A program made the position numbers and the translations under genes. From contig NZ_CP110009.1 of the NCBI RefSeq assembly GCF_025947305.1, forward strand, positions 1,963,501 through 2,027,500: a DNA stretch of 64,000 nt. The letters are read 5' to 3'. The notes under the pieces were generated by a model. It was not told where the DNA came from. It made no database searches and saw nothing but the letters and a program-made list of their open reading frames with translations. Source of the DNA: Flavobacterium sp. N3904 (GTDB taxonomy: Bacteria > Bacteroidota > Bacteroidia > Flavobacteriales > Flavobacteriaceae). Positions 36,967 through 45,382 of the stretch are shown in pieces (within the stretch, counting starts at the first letter, position 1; every line of letters begins with the position of its first letter).

Positions 36967-37809
36967 ATGAAGAAAAAGAATACAAGGTCAACTTATAGCC
37001 GAAAACCCAAAAAGAAAACTTCCTCTTTTTCTACCATTTTTTGGTATTTTATTTTTGGCTTTGGGGTCATTCTAGTTTTATCTTTGGCCTATCATTATCG
37101 TTCTGGTTTTGCTTATTATTTTGGTTTTAAATCAAGAAACACCAATAAAACCGATGTTTTTTCTGAAGCAAGAAATTTAAAAATTTTAGAAAAGCATGAT
37201 GGAAAAGTAATTGGTTTGGATGTATCCGAATATCAGGGTAAAATTCGGTGGTCGTATGTAGATACCATAGAAAAAAAATACCCTTTGCAATTTGTATTAA
37301 TAAGAGCAACAGTTGGAAATGATCGAAAGGATCTTCAGTTTAAACAAAATTGGATTGGCGCCAAAGCCAACAAAATGATTCGCGGTGCTTATCATTATTA
37401 CCGTCCCAATGAAAACTCTCTGGAACAGGCCCAACTTTTTATAAAAACGGTAACTCTCAAAAAAGGGGATTTGCCTCCCGTTTTAGATATAGAGAAACTT
37501 CCCAAAAATCAGTCGATTGAACGATTGAAAATTGGTTTAAGGCGCTGGCTAAATGCGGTAGAGTTGCATTATGGAGTAAGACCCATAATCTATACGGGAG
37601 AGAAATACTATGACGATTTCCTGAAAGAAGAGTTTAGTGATTATCTTTTTTGGATTGCCAATTATAGTTTTTACAGGGAAGAAATTCAAGAAGATTGGCT
37701 CTTTTGGCAATTTACCGAAAAAGCCGTTGTTCCCGGAATTGATTATAAAGTAGATGTCGATATTTACAATGGCGATCTCGAACAATTGCAGTATATTACT
37801 GTAGAGTAG
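36967..37809 (+). CDS. GH25 lysozyme-type muramidase, membrane anchored
   Basis: A basic N-terminus, a single membrane anchor (IFWYFIFGFGVILVLSLAY) and a GH25 domain. KVIGLDVSEYQGKIRWSYV carries the first catalytic Asp region, FVLIRATVGNDRKD, GAYHYYRP and LPPVLDIEK the D-x-E pair, IYTGEKYYDDFL, LFWIANY and WLFWQFTEKAVVPGIDYKVDVDIYNG. GH25 enzymes cleave the N-acetylmuramyl-beta-1,4-GlcNAc bond. The anchor suggests it acts in the periplasm, perhaps in cell-wall turnover. It lies 8 nt after pssA and ends at a hairpin shared with lptB. Confidence 0.9.
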   Translation: MKKKNTRSTYSRKPKKKTSSFSTIFWYFIFGFGVILVLSLAYHYRSGFAYYFGFKSRNTNKTDVFSEARNLKILEKHDGKVIGLDVSEYQGKIRWSYVDTIEKKYPLQFVLIRATVGNDRKDLQFKQNWIGAKANKMIRGAYHYYRPNENSLEQAQLFIKTVTLKKGDLPPVLDIEKLPKNQSIERLKIGLRRWLNAVELHYGVRPIIYTGEKYYDDFLKEEFSDYLFWIANYSFYREEIQEDWLFWQFTEKAVVPGIDYKVDVDIYNGDLEQLQYITVE

Positions 37810-37823
37810 TTGAGTTGTAAATG

Positions 37824-37870
37824 GTGAATAGTGAGAAGTTTATTGACTGCTAACTATTCACTTTTTATTT
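37824..37870. terminator. bidirectional rho-independent terminator
   Basis: GTGAATAGT (37824-37832) pairs with ACTATTCAC (37853-37861) around a 20-nt loop and is followed by a T-rich run on the plus strand. It lies between the convergent GH25 and lptB genes. Confidence 0.6.
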
Positions 37871-38611
37871 TTAGAATTCCAATTTCTTTTTTCTCAATTC
37901 AAAATTCTGACCTAGATATACGCGACGTACCATCTCGTCTTCAACCAACTCTTCCGGAACACCTGCTTTTAGGATTCCTCCTTCAAACATAAGATACGTT
38001 TTGTCGGTTATGGCCAAGGTCTCCTGTACGTTGTGGTCGGTTATTAGGATTCCGATATTTTTGTTTTTCAATTGAGCTACAATTCTTTGAATGTCTTCTA
38101 CAGCAACGGGGTCAACTCCAGCAAAAGGCTCATCAAGCAAAATGAATTTTGGATCGGTTGCCAAACAACGGGCAATTTCGGTTCGACGGCGTTCACCACC
38201 CGAAAGCAAATCACCGCGGTTGGTGCGAATGTGTTCCAAACTAAATTCGGCAATCAGGCTTTCCATTTTGGCTTCCTGTTCTTCTTTGGAAAGTTTAGTC
38301 AGTTGCAATACACTCAAAATATTGTCTTCGATACTTAATTTTCTAAAAACCGAAGCTTCCTGTGCTAAGTATCCAATTCCTTGTTGTGCTCTTTTGTACA
38401 TCGGATAATCGGTAATATTCAAATCGTCGAGATAAATATTTCCGGAGTTTGGTTTAACCAATCCCACTATCATATAAAAGGAAGTTGTTTTTCCAGCTCC
38501 ATTAGGACCTAAAAGCCCAACAATTTCGCCTTGGTTTACTTCTACTGAAATGCCTTTTACCACAGAACGGCCTTTGTATGTCTTGATTAAATTTTCTGCT
38601 CTTAATTTCAT
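37871..38611 (-). CDS. lptB: LPS export ABC transporter ATP-binding protein
   Basis: The cytoplasmic ATPase of the LptBFG complex, which lifts LPS from the inner membrane to the Lpt bridge. Walker A GPNGAGKTTSFYMIVG (35-50), Q-loop LAQEASVFRKLSIEDNIL, signature LLSGGERRRTEIARCLA, Walker B FILLDEPFAGVDPVAV and H-loop ITDHNVQETL are all intact. The 246-residue length and FAGVDP motif are typical of LptB/YhbG. The start at 38611 (MKLRAEN) was chosen over 38635. The kdsD-tatC-AhpD-like genes lie upstream on the same strand, about 170 nt away. Confidence 0.94.
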   Translation of the reverse strand: MKLRAENLIKTYKGRSVVKGISVEVNQGEIVGLLGPNGAGKTTSFYMIVGLVKPNSGNIYLDDLNITDYPMYKRAQQGIGYLAQEASVFRKLSIEDNILSVLQLTKLSKEEQEAKMESLIAEFSLEHIRTNRGDLLSGGERRRTEIARCLATDPKFILLDEPFAGVDPVAVEDIQRIVAQLKNKNIGILITDHNVQETLAITDKTYLMFEGGILKAGVPEELVEDEMVRRVYLGQNFELRKKKLEF

Positions 38612-38781
38612 TTTTTTAAAGTTGCTAAGTAGCAAAGTTACTGAGTAACTAAGTTTTTATTATTGCAAAGAAACGAATTTCGTCTATTTGGTTTTAGGTT
38701 TTAACTTCAATTTTGGTTTTTGATCGTGCAACTAGAATTCGAAAAATGACGAACTGCCGTCTGATTTCTGAAATCTACTGC
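38612..38781 (-). repeat. spacer with short degenerate palindromic repeats
   Basis: GTTGCTAAGTAGCAA and AGTTACTGAGTAACT are two short back-to-back palindromes (about 38618-38652), built from variants of a TTGCTAAG/TTACTGAG unit. They lie just upstream of lptB. No promoter was recognised. Single occurrence in the window. Confidence 0.4.
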
Positions 38782-39129
38782 CTATTTTTGCTCCTCCAAG
38801 GCTTCCCAAAATTCATAAGCCCGACGCAAATGCGGTACTACAATAGTTCCACCAACAAGGGTTGCTATTCCCATTGCTTCCATCATTTCTTCTTTGGTCA
38901 CGCCTTCTTTATAACTGGTTTCGAGGTGGTATTTTACACAATCATCACAACGCAAAACCGCCGAGGCTACCAATCCTAGCAGTTCTTTGGTCTTAACGTC
39001 AAGAGCTCCTGCAGCATAAGCATTCGTATCCAGATTAAAAATACGTTTTACTATTTTGTTATTGTCAGCCAATAATTTTTCGTTCATTTTAGAACGGTAG
39101 TCGTTGAATTCTTGTATGATATCAGACAT
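38782..39129 (-). CDS. carboxymuconolactone decarboxylase / AhpD-like protein
   Basis: A 115-residue all-helical protein of the AhpD/CMD superfamily. The CxxC redox pair with the histidine relay is visible in LRCDDCVKYHLETSYKEGVTKEEMMEAMGIATLVGG. Members act as peroxidase partners or decarboxylases; with CxxC and H in place, a disulfide-reductase/peroxidase role is more likely. Its first codons overlap the end of tatC by 8 nt, so it is in the kdsD-tatC transcript. No substrate can be named. Confidence 0.85.
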   Translation of the reverse strand: MSDIIQEFNDYRSKMNEKLLADNNKIVKRIFNLDTNAYAAGALDVKTKELLGLVASAVLRCDDCVKYHLETSYKEGVTKEEMMEAMGIATLVGGTIVVPHLRRAYEFWEALEEQK

Positions 39130-39937
39130 TTTCTTTCTTTTTATTATAAACTACAATTTTTGAAATCAAGATACTTACCTCGTAGATAAGCAACATCGGG
39201 ATAGCTACGATTGTTTGACTCACCACATCGGGAGGAGTTACAATTGCAGCAACAATTAAAATTATCACAACCGCATATTTCCAATATTTTCTTAAAAATT
39301 GAGGGGTTACCAATCCTAATTTGGTCAGGAAATAAATAATAATAGGCAATTCAAAGAACAATCCGCTAGCCAAAATACTGGTTTTCACCATTCCGATATA
39401 CGATTCCAGCGTAAACTGGTTCTTTACTACATCACTAACTGTAAAAGTAGCTACGAAATTGACAGACATTGGGATTACTACATAATAACCAAACAAAACA
39501 CCCAAGAAAAAAAGTAACGAAGAGGTAAATATAAATACTCGGGCATTTTTCTTTTCTTTTTCATATAATGCAGGACCGATAAATTTCCACACTTCCCATA
39601 AAATATAAGGGAAACTCAAAATGAAACCAGCGAGAATACACATCCAAACAAACATGTTTACCTGGCCTTCCATTTCGGTGTTTTGAATGATAAAAGGCAT
39701 TTCGGTGATACAAATGCTATCGGCAAAACCCAATTGATGTGATAATTCGCAAAAATAACGGTAAGTAAAAAAGGATGGTCTAGTTGGACCAAAAATAATA
39801 ACGTCAAATAAATAATCACTTATAAAATAAGTAACACAGGCCATAATAATTACGGCAGTTGTGCTTCGAACCAAGAGCCATCTTAACTCTTCAAGATGGT
39901 CTAAAAAGGACATTTCGCCTAGGGTTTTCTTTGCCAT
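39122..39937 (-). CDS. tatC: twin-arginine translocase subunit TatC
   Basis: The receptor and core of the Tat pathway, which exports folded proteins. Landmarks: EMSFLDHLEELRWLLVRS at the N-terminus, and then six hydrophobic segments, including MFVWMCILAGFILSFPYILWEVWKFIGPALYEKEKK, which holds the FP...W.F..P.L...E motif. The 271-residue length is normal for Bacteroidota. It shares one base with the kdsD stop (TAATG) and overlaps the AhpD-like gene. No tatA gene is seen in the window. Confidence 0.95.
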   Translation of the reverse strand: MAKKTLGEMSFLDHLEELRWLLVRSTTAVIIMACVTYFISDYLFDVIIFGPTRPSFFTYRYFCELSHQLGFADSICITEMPFIIQNTEMEGQVNMFVWMCILAGFILSFPYILWEVWKFIGPALYEKEKKNARVFIFTSSLLFFLGVLFGYYVVIPMSVNFVATFTVSDVVKNQFTLESYIGMVKTSILASGLFFELPIIIYFLTKLGLVTPQFLRKYWKYAVVIILIVAAIVTPPDVVSQTIVAIPMLLIYEVSILISKIVVYNKKKENV

Positions 39938-40902
39938 TATACGATTCCTTCTTTTAAAATGTCATGTAAATGCAATACTCCTTTGTATTCGCCATCATCA
40001 ACCACCACTAACTGCGTTATAGAGAAGTCTTCCATAATATTGAAGGCATCCACAACCATATCTGTAGAATGAATTGTTTTTGGGCTTTTGGTCATAATGT
40101 CTTTAGCGCTAAGCTCTGCAAAAGTGTCCCTGTCGTTTAGCATTCTACGAATATCACCATCAGTAATTATTCCAACTACTTTGTTGTTTTCTACAACAGC
40201 CGTAACACCAAGGCGTTTCTCCGAAATTTCGAAAATCACTTTCTTAATTGGGGTATCAGGGCCTACCTCAGGTTTTAAAGTATGCTCCAACATGTCTTTT
40301 ACACGTAGCAGCAATTTTTTTCCTAAAGCACCACCTGGATGATATACGGCAAAATCTTCCGGTTTGAAATCTCTCATTTCCATTAAACATACTACAATTG
40401 CATCGCCCATAACGAGTTGGGCAGTAGTGCTATTGGTAGGTGCCAAATTCAACGGGCATGCCTCGGCATCCACAGTCGTATTCAACACATAATGAGAGCC
40501 TTTGGCCAAAAAGGAGGTTATATTTCCGGTCATTCCAATTAATTTATTCCCAAAACGGGTCAAAAGCGGAACTAATGCTTTGATTTCTGGACTATTACCA
40601 CTTTTTGAAATGCAAATAATAACATCATCATTTTGAATCATTCCTAAATCACCATGAATGGCTTCTGAGGCATGTAAAAATAATGATGGCGTTCCGGTAG
40701 AATTGAAAGAAGCGACCATTTTTTGAGCGATGATAGCACTTTTTCCTATTCCGGTGATCACTAATCTGCCTTTGGAATTGTAAATGCATTGTACCGCTTC
40801 CGCGAAAGCATCGTCGATAAAATCAACTAATTTAGCAATCGATTTGCTTTCAGATTCAATAGTCTTCTTGGCATTTGCCAATATATTTTCTTTTGTAATC
40901 AA
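39937..40902 (-). CDS. kdsD: arabinose-5-phosphate isomerase, KpsF/GutQ family
   Basis: Converts ribulose-5-phosphate to arabinose-5-phosphate, first step to KDO for LPS. The SIS domain shows VITGIGKSAIIAQKMVASFNSTGTPSLFLHASEAIHGDLG and CISKSGNSPEIKAL, with the AAP-like TNSTTAQLVMGDA. Two CBS domains follow (VKDMLEH... and AKDIMTKSPKTIHS...). The start used here is TTG 40902, giving LITKENILANAKKT, the form seen in relatives; the ATG at 40977 would add 25 residues that overlap the recQ promoter region. KDO synthesis fits the neighbouring lptB and LPS-type locus. 321 residues. Confidence 0.9.
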   Translation of the reverse strand: MITKENILANAKKTIESESKSIAKLVDFIDDAFAEAVQCIYNSKGRLVITGIGKSAIIAQKMVASFNSTGTPSLFLHASEAIHGDLGMIQNDDVIICISKSGNSPEIKALVPLLTRFGNKLIGMTGNITSFLAKGSHYVLNTTVDAEACPLNLAPTNSTTAQLVMGDAIVVCLMEMRDFKPEDFAVYHPGGALGKKLLLRVKDMLEHTLKPEVGPDTPIKKVIFEISEKRLGVTAVVENNKVVGIITDGDIRRMLNDRDTFAELSAKDIMTKSPKTIHSTDMVVDAFNIMEDFSITQLVVVDDGEYKGVLHLHDILKEGIV

Positions 40903-40919
40903 AACAGATAATTTTAAAT

Positions 40920-40949
40920 TTGTAAGTGTAAAAGAAAGTTGTATCTTTA
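40920..40949 (+). promoter_or_regulatory. putative recQ promoter
   Basis: TTG at 40920-40922, 19 nt, then TATCTTTA at 40942-40949 (7 of 8 of the Bacteroidota TAnnTTTG -7), 38 nt upstream of the recQ ATG. Confidence 0.5.
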
Positions 40950-40987
40950 TGTGCCGCAAATTTATATAAAATACCACATATTAAAGA

Positions 40988-43183
40988 ATGAATTCAAACG
41001 AAATTGACATACACAAAGAATTAAAGAAGTATTTTGGCTTTAGCCAATTTAAAGGCCTGCAAGAACAAGTTATAAAAAGTCTGCTCCACAAGCAGAATAC
41101 TTTTGTCATTATGCCGACTGGTGGAGGAAAATCCCTCTGCTATCAATTACCCGCTTTAATTCAAGAAGGTACCGCAATTGTTGTATCCCCTTTAATAGCA
41201 TTGATGAAAAATCAAGTCGATGCCATCCGAAGTCTCTCTTCCGAAAACGGGGTTGCCCATGTTTTAAACTCCTCCCTTACCAAAACAGAAATTGCCCAAG
41301 TCAAGGCTGATATCACTTCCGGTTTGACAAAATTGCTGTATGTTGCTCCAGAATCACTTACTAAAGAAGAGTATGTTGCGTTTTTGCAAACTGTGCCTAT
41401 TTCTTTTGTAGCCATAGATGAGGCGCATTGTATTTCAGAATGGGGACATGATTTTAGACCTGAATATAGAAACCTTAAACATATCATTAAGCAACTCGGA
41501 GATGTGCCTATTATTGGCCTTACCGCTACCGCTACGCCAAAAGTGCAAGAAGATATCCTGAAAAATCTCGATATGGCCAATGCTACTACTTTTAAGGCGT
41601 CATTTAACAGGCCCAATTTATATTACGAAGTTCGTACAAAAACTAAAAATATTGAATCGGATATTATTCGGTTTATAAAACAACACAAAGGTAAATCCGG
41701 AATTATCTATTGTTTAAGCCGCAAGAAAGTGGAGTCAATTGCCGAAGTTTTGCAGGTGAATGGAATCAGTGCGGTTCCTTACCACGCAGGTTTGGATGCC
41801 AAAACCCGTGCCAAACACCAAGACATGTTTCTGATGGAAGATGTTGAAGTCGTTGTCGCCACGATTGCTTTTGGAATGGGAATTGACAAACCCGATGTGC
41901 GATTCGTAATCCATCATGATATTCCAAAATCGTTGGAAAGTTACTATCAGGAAACAGGCCGTGCAGGCCGTGATGGAGGCGAAGGGCATTGTCTGGCGTA
42001 TTACTCCTATAAAGATGTTGAAAAATTAGAAAAATTTCTATCCGGTAAACCGGTTGCCGAACAGGAAATTGGATTTGCCTTATTGCAGGAAGTGGTTGCT
42101 TACGCAGAAACCTCAATGTCTAGACGAAAATTTTTGCTGCATTATTTTGGAGAAGAATTTGACAGCGAAACAGGAGAAGGTGCAGATATGGATGATAATG
42201 TACGAAATCCAAAAACAAAAGTTGAAGCCCAAAACGAAGTCGTAAAATTATTGGAAGTCGTAAGGGATACCAAACATATTTACAAATCAAAAGAAATTGT
42301 TTTTACACTAATTGGCCGTGTGAATGCAGTGATAAATGCGCATAAAACCGATTCTCAATCTTTTTTTGGTTCTGGATCCAATCATGATGAAAAATATTGG
42401 ATGGCATTACTCAGACAAGTTCTGGTTGCCGGTTTTTTGTCGAAAGACATAGAAACCTACGGAATTGTAAAAATCACTAAAAAAGGACTGGCATTTATAA
42501 AAAAACCGGAATCCTTTATGATGTCTGAGGATCATGAATACAATGAATCCGAAGATGAAGCAATTGTAACAGCTGCAAAATCATCGGGCACTGCAGATGA
42601 ATTGTTGATGACCATGCTGCGAGAATTGCGTAAAAAAGTAGCCAAAAAATTGGGAGTTCCCCCATTCGTGGTTTTTCAAGACCCCTCACTTGAAGACATG
42701 GCATTAAAATATCCAATTTCACAGGATGAATTAATCAATATTCATGGAGTTGGTGAAGGGAAAGCAAAAAAATATGGAAAAGAGTTTATAGAGTTAATCA
42801 GTCGTTACGTTGAAGACAATGATATTATCCGTCCGGATGATTTGGTTGTGAAATCAACGGGCGTCAACTCAATTAATAAGTTGTACATCATTCAGAATAT
42901 AGACAGAAAGTTAGCGTTGACAGATATCGCTTCCGCAAAAGGGTTAAAGATGGACGATTTAATCAAAGAAATGGAGCAAATTGTTTATTCCGGAACCAAA
43001 CTGAATATCAAGTATTGGATTGATGAAATGCTGGACGACGATCAGCAAGAAGAAATCCATGACTATTTTATGGAATCTGAATCTGATAGTATAGAAAATG
43101 CTCTCAAAGAATTTGATGGCGACTATGATTTGGATGAATTGCGATTGATGCGTATAAAATTTATTAGTGAAGTGGCAAATTAG
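40988..43183 (+). CDS. recQ: ATP-dependent DNA helicase RecQ (zinc ligands missing)
   Basis: A 3'-5' superfamily 2 helicase for recombination and fork repair. Visible: motif 0/Q near FGFSQFKGLQ, Walker A MPTGGGKSLCYQLPA (42-56), AIDEAHCISEWGHDFRPEY (142-160), LTATATPKVQ, IIYCLSRKKVE, VATIAFGMGIDKPDVRFVIHHDIPKSLESYYQETGRAGRDG, then RQC winged-helix and a C-terminal HRDC-like part (LRELRKKVAKKLGVPPFVVFQD). The zinc-binding segment (376-408) reads SRRKFLLHYFGEEF...ADMDDNVRNP, so the usual cysteines are Ser, Asp and Val. At 731 residues it is long for the family and acidic at the end. Confidence 0.93.
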   Translation: MNSNEIDIHKELKKYFGFSQFKGLQEQVIKSLLHKQNTFVIMPTGGGKSLCYQLPALIQEGTAIVVSPLIALMKNQVDAIRSLSSENGVAHVLNSSLTKTEIAQVKADITSGLTKLLYVAPESLTKEEYVAFLQTVPISFVAIDEAHCISEWGHDFRPEYRNLKHIIKQLGDVPIIGLTATATPKVQEDILKNLDMANATTFKASFNRPNLYYEVRTKTKNIESDIIRFIKQHKGKSGIIYCLSRKKVESIAEVLQVNGISAVPYHAGLDAKTRAKHQDMFLMEDVEVVVATIAFGMGIDKPDVRFVIHHDIPKSLESYYQETGRAGRDGGEGHCLAYYSYKDVEKLEKFLSGKPVAEQEIGFALLQEVVAYAETSMSRRKFLLHYFGEEFDSETGEGADMDDNVRNPKTKVEAQNEVVKLLEVVRDTKHIYKSKEIVFTLIGRVNAVINAHKTDSQSFFGSGSNHDEKYWMALLRQVLVAGFLSKDIETYGIVKITKKGLAFIKKPESFMMSEDHEYNESEDEAIVTAAKSSGTADELLMTMLRELRKKVAKKLGVPPFVVFQDPSLEDMALKYPISQDELINIHGVGEGKAKKYGKEFIELISRYVEDNDIIRPDDLVVKSTGVNSINKLYIIQNIDRKLALTDIASAKGLKMDDLIKEMEQIVYSGTKLNIKYWIDEMLDDDQQEEIHDYFMESESDSIENALKEFDGDYDLDELRLMRIKFISEVAN

Positions 43184-43188
43184 TTTGC

Positions 43189-43246
43189 AGTGTTCAGTGT
43201 TCAGTTTGCAGTAAAATGAATGCCGAACACTGATTACTGAACACTA
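43189..43246. terminator. inverted-repeat terminator between recQ and a convergent small gene
   Basis: AGTGTTCAGT (43189-43198), overlapping a second AGTGTTCAGT (43196-43205), pairs with ACTGAACACT (43236-43245), next to an A-run. A further GAACACTGA (43225-43233) complements the first arm. The element overlaps the end of the small minus-strand gene, so it may stop transcription from both sides. Confidence 0.5.
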
Positions 43247-43476
43247 AAAACCTCCCCTCGATGTGGTTTCAAGGCATCTCTAACTTGGATCATATTTTCT
43301 TCATTGACCACCAAAAAGGCAATAGCTTGCATTTCGCCTTGAATTTCAAAACCTGTAATATTTAAAGGTAATTTTTCAATAGCAATGTATTCTTTCAAAT
43401 GAATTTCGTGGTGTTCGGCCGTTTTTGCCGAAGCAGGACCACGGAAATCCCATATCAGTTTTATTTTTCTGGACAT
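43234..43476 (-). CDS. small conserved hypothetical protein
   Basis: An 80-residue protein not recognised by function. Its sequence, with KIKLIWDFRGPASAKTAEHHEIHLKEYI and ...GFEIQGEMQAIAFLVVNEENMIQVRDALKPHRGEVF, looks like a compact alpha/beta domain of Flavobacteriia-type hypothetical proteins. There is no signal peptide or membrane segment. It converges on recQ and sits alone between two hairpin-rich gaps. A cytosolic protein is all that can be said. Confidence 0.65.
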   Translation of the reverse strand: MSRKIKLIWDFRGPASAKTAEHHEIHLKEYIAIEKLPLNITGFEIQGEMQAIAFLVVNEENMIQVRDALKPHRGEVFSVQ

Positions 43477-43649
43477 TATTTTTTTAATTTCATTTGATTT
43501 AAGATTGTAAAGTTACATAGTCTTGTTGTAAATAAATATGATTTTGGATTGGATTCTTGTTTGATGAATTAGAATTGGATTCAAAATGTTACTTTTGCAG
43601 ACAGATTGTTTTATTTTTAATAATCTAAAAATCGAAGTATTTAGAAAAC

Positions 43650-45212
43650 ATGCCACAAGAACTCCTATTACAAGTTTCTCCAGAAATCGCCTCCAATGAA
43701 TTGTTACTGAAAGACTATTTGTCCAAACAGATAAAAGTTTCGGTAAGTGAGTTTCAGCATGTAGCTATTTTGAAACGATCCATTGATGCGCGACAAAAAG
43801 CAATCAAAATTAATTTGAAGGTTTTGATTTATTTACAAGGAGAGCCTTTTCAGGAACATAAAATAGAATTACCCGATTATAAAAATGTGTCAACTGCCCA
43901 AGAAGTTATCGTTGTTGGTGCAGGACCAGCAGGCCTTTTTGCTGCTTTGCAATTGATAGAATTGGGTTTGAAACCAATAGTTATTGAACGCGGAAAAGAT
44001 GTTCGTGGCCGACGTCGGGACCTGAAAGCTATCAATGTCGACCATATTGTCAACGAAGATTCCAATTATTGTTTTGGTGAAGGCGGGGCTGGGACCTATT
44101 CGGACGGTAAATTATATACTCGTTCCAAAAAACGCGGGGATGTTACTCGAATATTAGAGTTACTGGTTGCTTTTGGAGCTTCTGGAGATATATTGGTAGA
44201 TGCGCATCCACATATTGGGACCAATAAATTGCCTCAAATAATACAGGATATTCGGGAAAAAATAATAGAATGTGGCGGACAAGTTTTGTTCGAAACCCGC
44301 TTAACCGATATTTTGATAAAAAATAATGAAGTACAGGGAATTGTAACTCAAAATGGAGAAACCATTTTAGCAAATAAAATAATTCTGGCTACAGGACATT
44401 CTGCTCGTGATATTTTTGAATTACTGGATAGAAAAAAAGTTTTTATCGAAGCCAAACCTTTTGCATTAGGCGTAAGAGCGGAACATCCACAATCGCTAAT
44501 TGACAGTATTCAGTACAGTTGTGATTATCGGGGCGAGCATTTGCCACCAGCGCCATATTCGATTGTAAAGCAGGTGAATGGTCGCGGAATGTATTCGTTT
44601 TGCATGTGCCCGGGAGGTGTAATTGCCCCTTGTGCTACGAGTCCAGGCGAAGTTGTTACGAATGGTTGGTCTCCATCCAAACGGGATCAAGCCACTGCCA
44701 ATTCCGGAATTGTAATCGAATTGAAATTGGAGGATTTCAAGCCTTATGAAAAGTTTGGTGCTTTGGCTGGAATGGAGTTCCAAAAAAGTATCGAGCAAAA
44801 AGCATGGCATCTTGCTGGGGAAACTCAAAAAGTACCCGCGCAACGTATGGTTGATTTTACACAGAACAAAGTTTCTTCCCATATTCCAAAAACGTCTTAT
44901 GTTCCCGGAACGACTTCGGTAGAAATGGGACAAGTTTTTCCTGGTTTTCTATCCCAAATATTACGAGAAGGATTTGCCGAATTTGGTAAATCTATGCGCG
45001 GCTATTTGACAAACGAAGCTATATTGCATGCGCCAGAATCGAGAACTTCTTCGCCTGTTCGTATTCCAAGAGACGCCATTTCTTATGAGCATTTACAAAT
45101 AAAAGGGTTGTATCCTTGTGGAGAAGGGGCTGGTTATGCTGGTGGAATTATTTCTGCCGCGATTGATGGAGAAAAATGTGCTTTGAAAATTGCTGAGGTA
45201 TTGAAAAAATAA
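43650..45212 (+). CDS. NAD(P)/FAD-dependent oxidoreductase (uncharacterised flavoprotein)
   Basis: A 520-residue flavoprotein. VIVVGAGPAGLFAALQLIELGLKPIVIERG is the FAD dinucleotide-binding GxGxxG-x17-E motif, at about residue 87. NYCFGEGGAGTYSDGKLYTRSKKRGDV, VRAEHPQSLIDSIQY, CMCPGGVIAPCAT and LYPCGEGAGYAGGIISAAIDG form conserved blocks of the COG2509-type dehydrogenase family, whose substrate is unknown. The first 85 residues are a small alpha/beta domain found only in that family. A -7-like TACTTTTG lies at 43590-43597, but no TTG sits at the right distance. Confidence 0.85.
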   Translation: MPQELLLQVSPEIASNELLLKDYLSKQIKVSVSEFQHVAILKRSIDARQKAIKINLKVLIYLQGEPFQEHKIELPDYKNVSTAQEVIVVGAGPAGLFAALQLIELGLKPIVIERGKDVRGRRRDLKAINVDHIVNEDSNYCFGEGGAGTYSDGKLYTRSKKRGDVTRILELLVAFGASGDILVDAHPHIGTNKLPQIIQDIREKIIECGGQVLFETRLTDILIKNNEVQGIVTQNGETILANKIILATGHSARDIFELLDRKKVFIEAKPFALGVRAEHPQSLIDSIQYSCDYRGEHLPPAPYSIVKQVNGRGMYSFCMCPGGVIAPCATSPGEVVTNGWSPSKRDQATANSGIVIELKLEDFKPYEKFGALAGMEFQKSIEQKAWHLAGETQKVPAQRMVDFTQNKVSSHIPKTSYVPGTTSVEMGQVFPGFLSQILREGFAEFGKSMRGYLTNEAILHAPESRTSSPVRIPRDAISYEHLQIKGLYPCGEGAGYAGGIISAAIDGEKCALKIAEVLKK

Positions 45213-45365
45213 ATTTGTTGTACGCGCGTGAGGGATAAAAGCAAGCTACCGAAGTAGCGCGGATAGCCCGACAGCATAAAGAAAAGAGACCAACTTACCG
45301 TTGTGATGAGTTGGTCTTTTTTCTTTATGGTGGCACGCCCACACGAGCTTTTAGCGAACAGACGG
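45213..45365. repeat. structured intergenic element with strong hairpin terminator
   Basis: The first half, 45220-45275, contains GCTAC-CGAA-GTAGC (45245-45258), a tight tetraloop hairpin, and GC-rich blocks (CGCGTGAGGGAT, GCGGATAGCCCGACAGC) unlike the AT-rich genome. It is followed by an 18-bp near-perfect inverted repeat (see terminator). It looks like a recurrent intergenic element of Flavobacteriia, but only one copy lies in this window, so that is memory-based inference. Confidence 0.4.
45278..45326. terminator. bidirectional rho-independent terminator
   Basis: AAAGAAAAGAGACCAACT (45278-45295) pairs with AGTTGGTCTTTTTTCTTT (45309-45326) with one mismatch and a 13-nt loop; the T-run on each strand follows the stem. 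It lies between convergent genes. Confidence 0.8.
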
Positions 45366-45382
45366 AGTAAATGAGGATTATT

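Noticed and set aside
43590..43597. TACTTTTG upstream of the FAD oxidoreductase as a promoter
   Set aside because: The only nearby TTG sits 12 or 26 nt away instead of about 19, so the match is incomplete.
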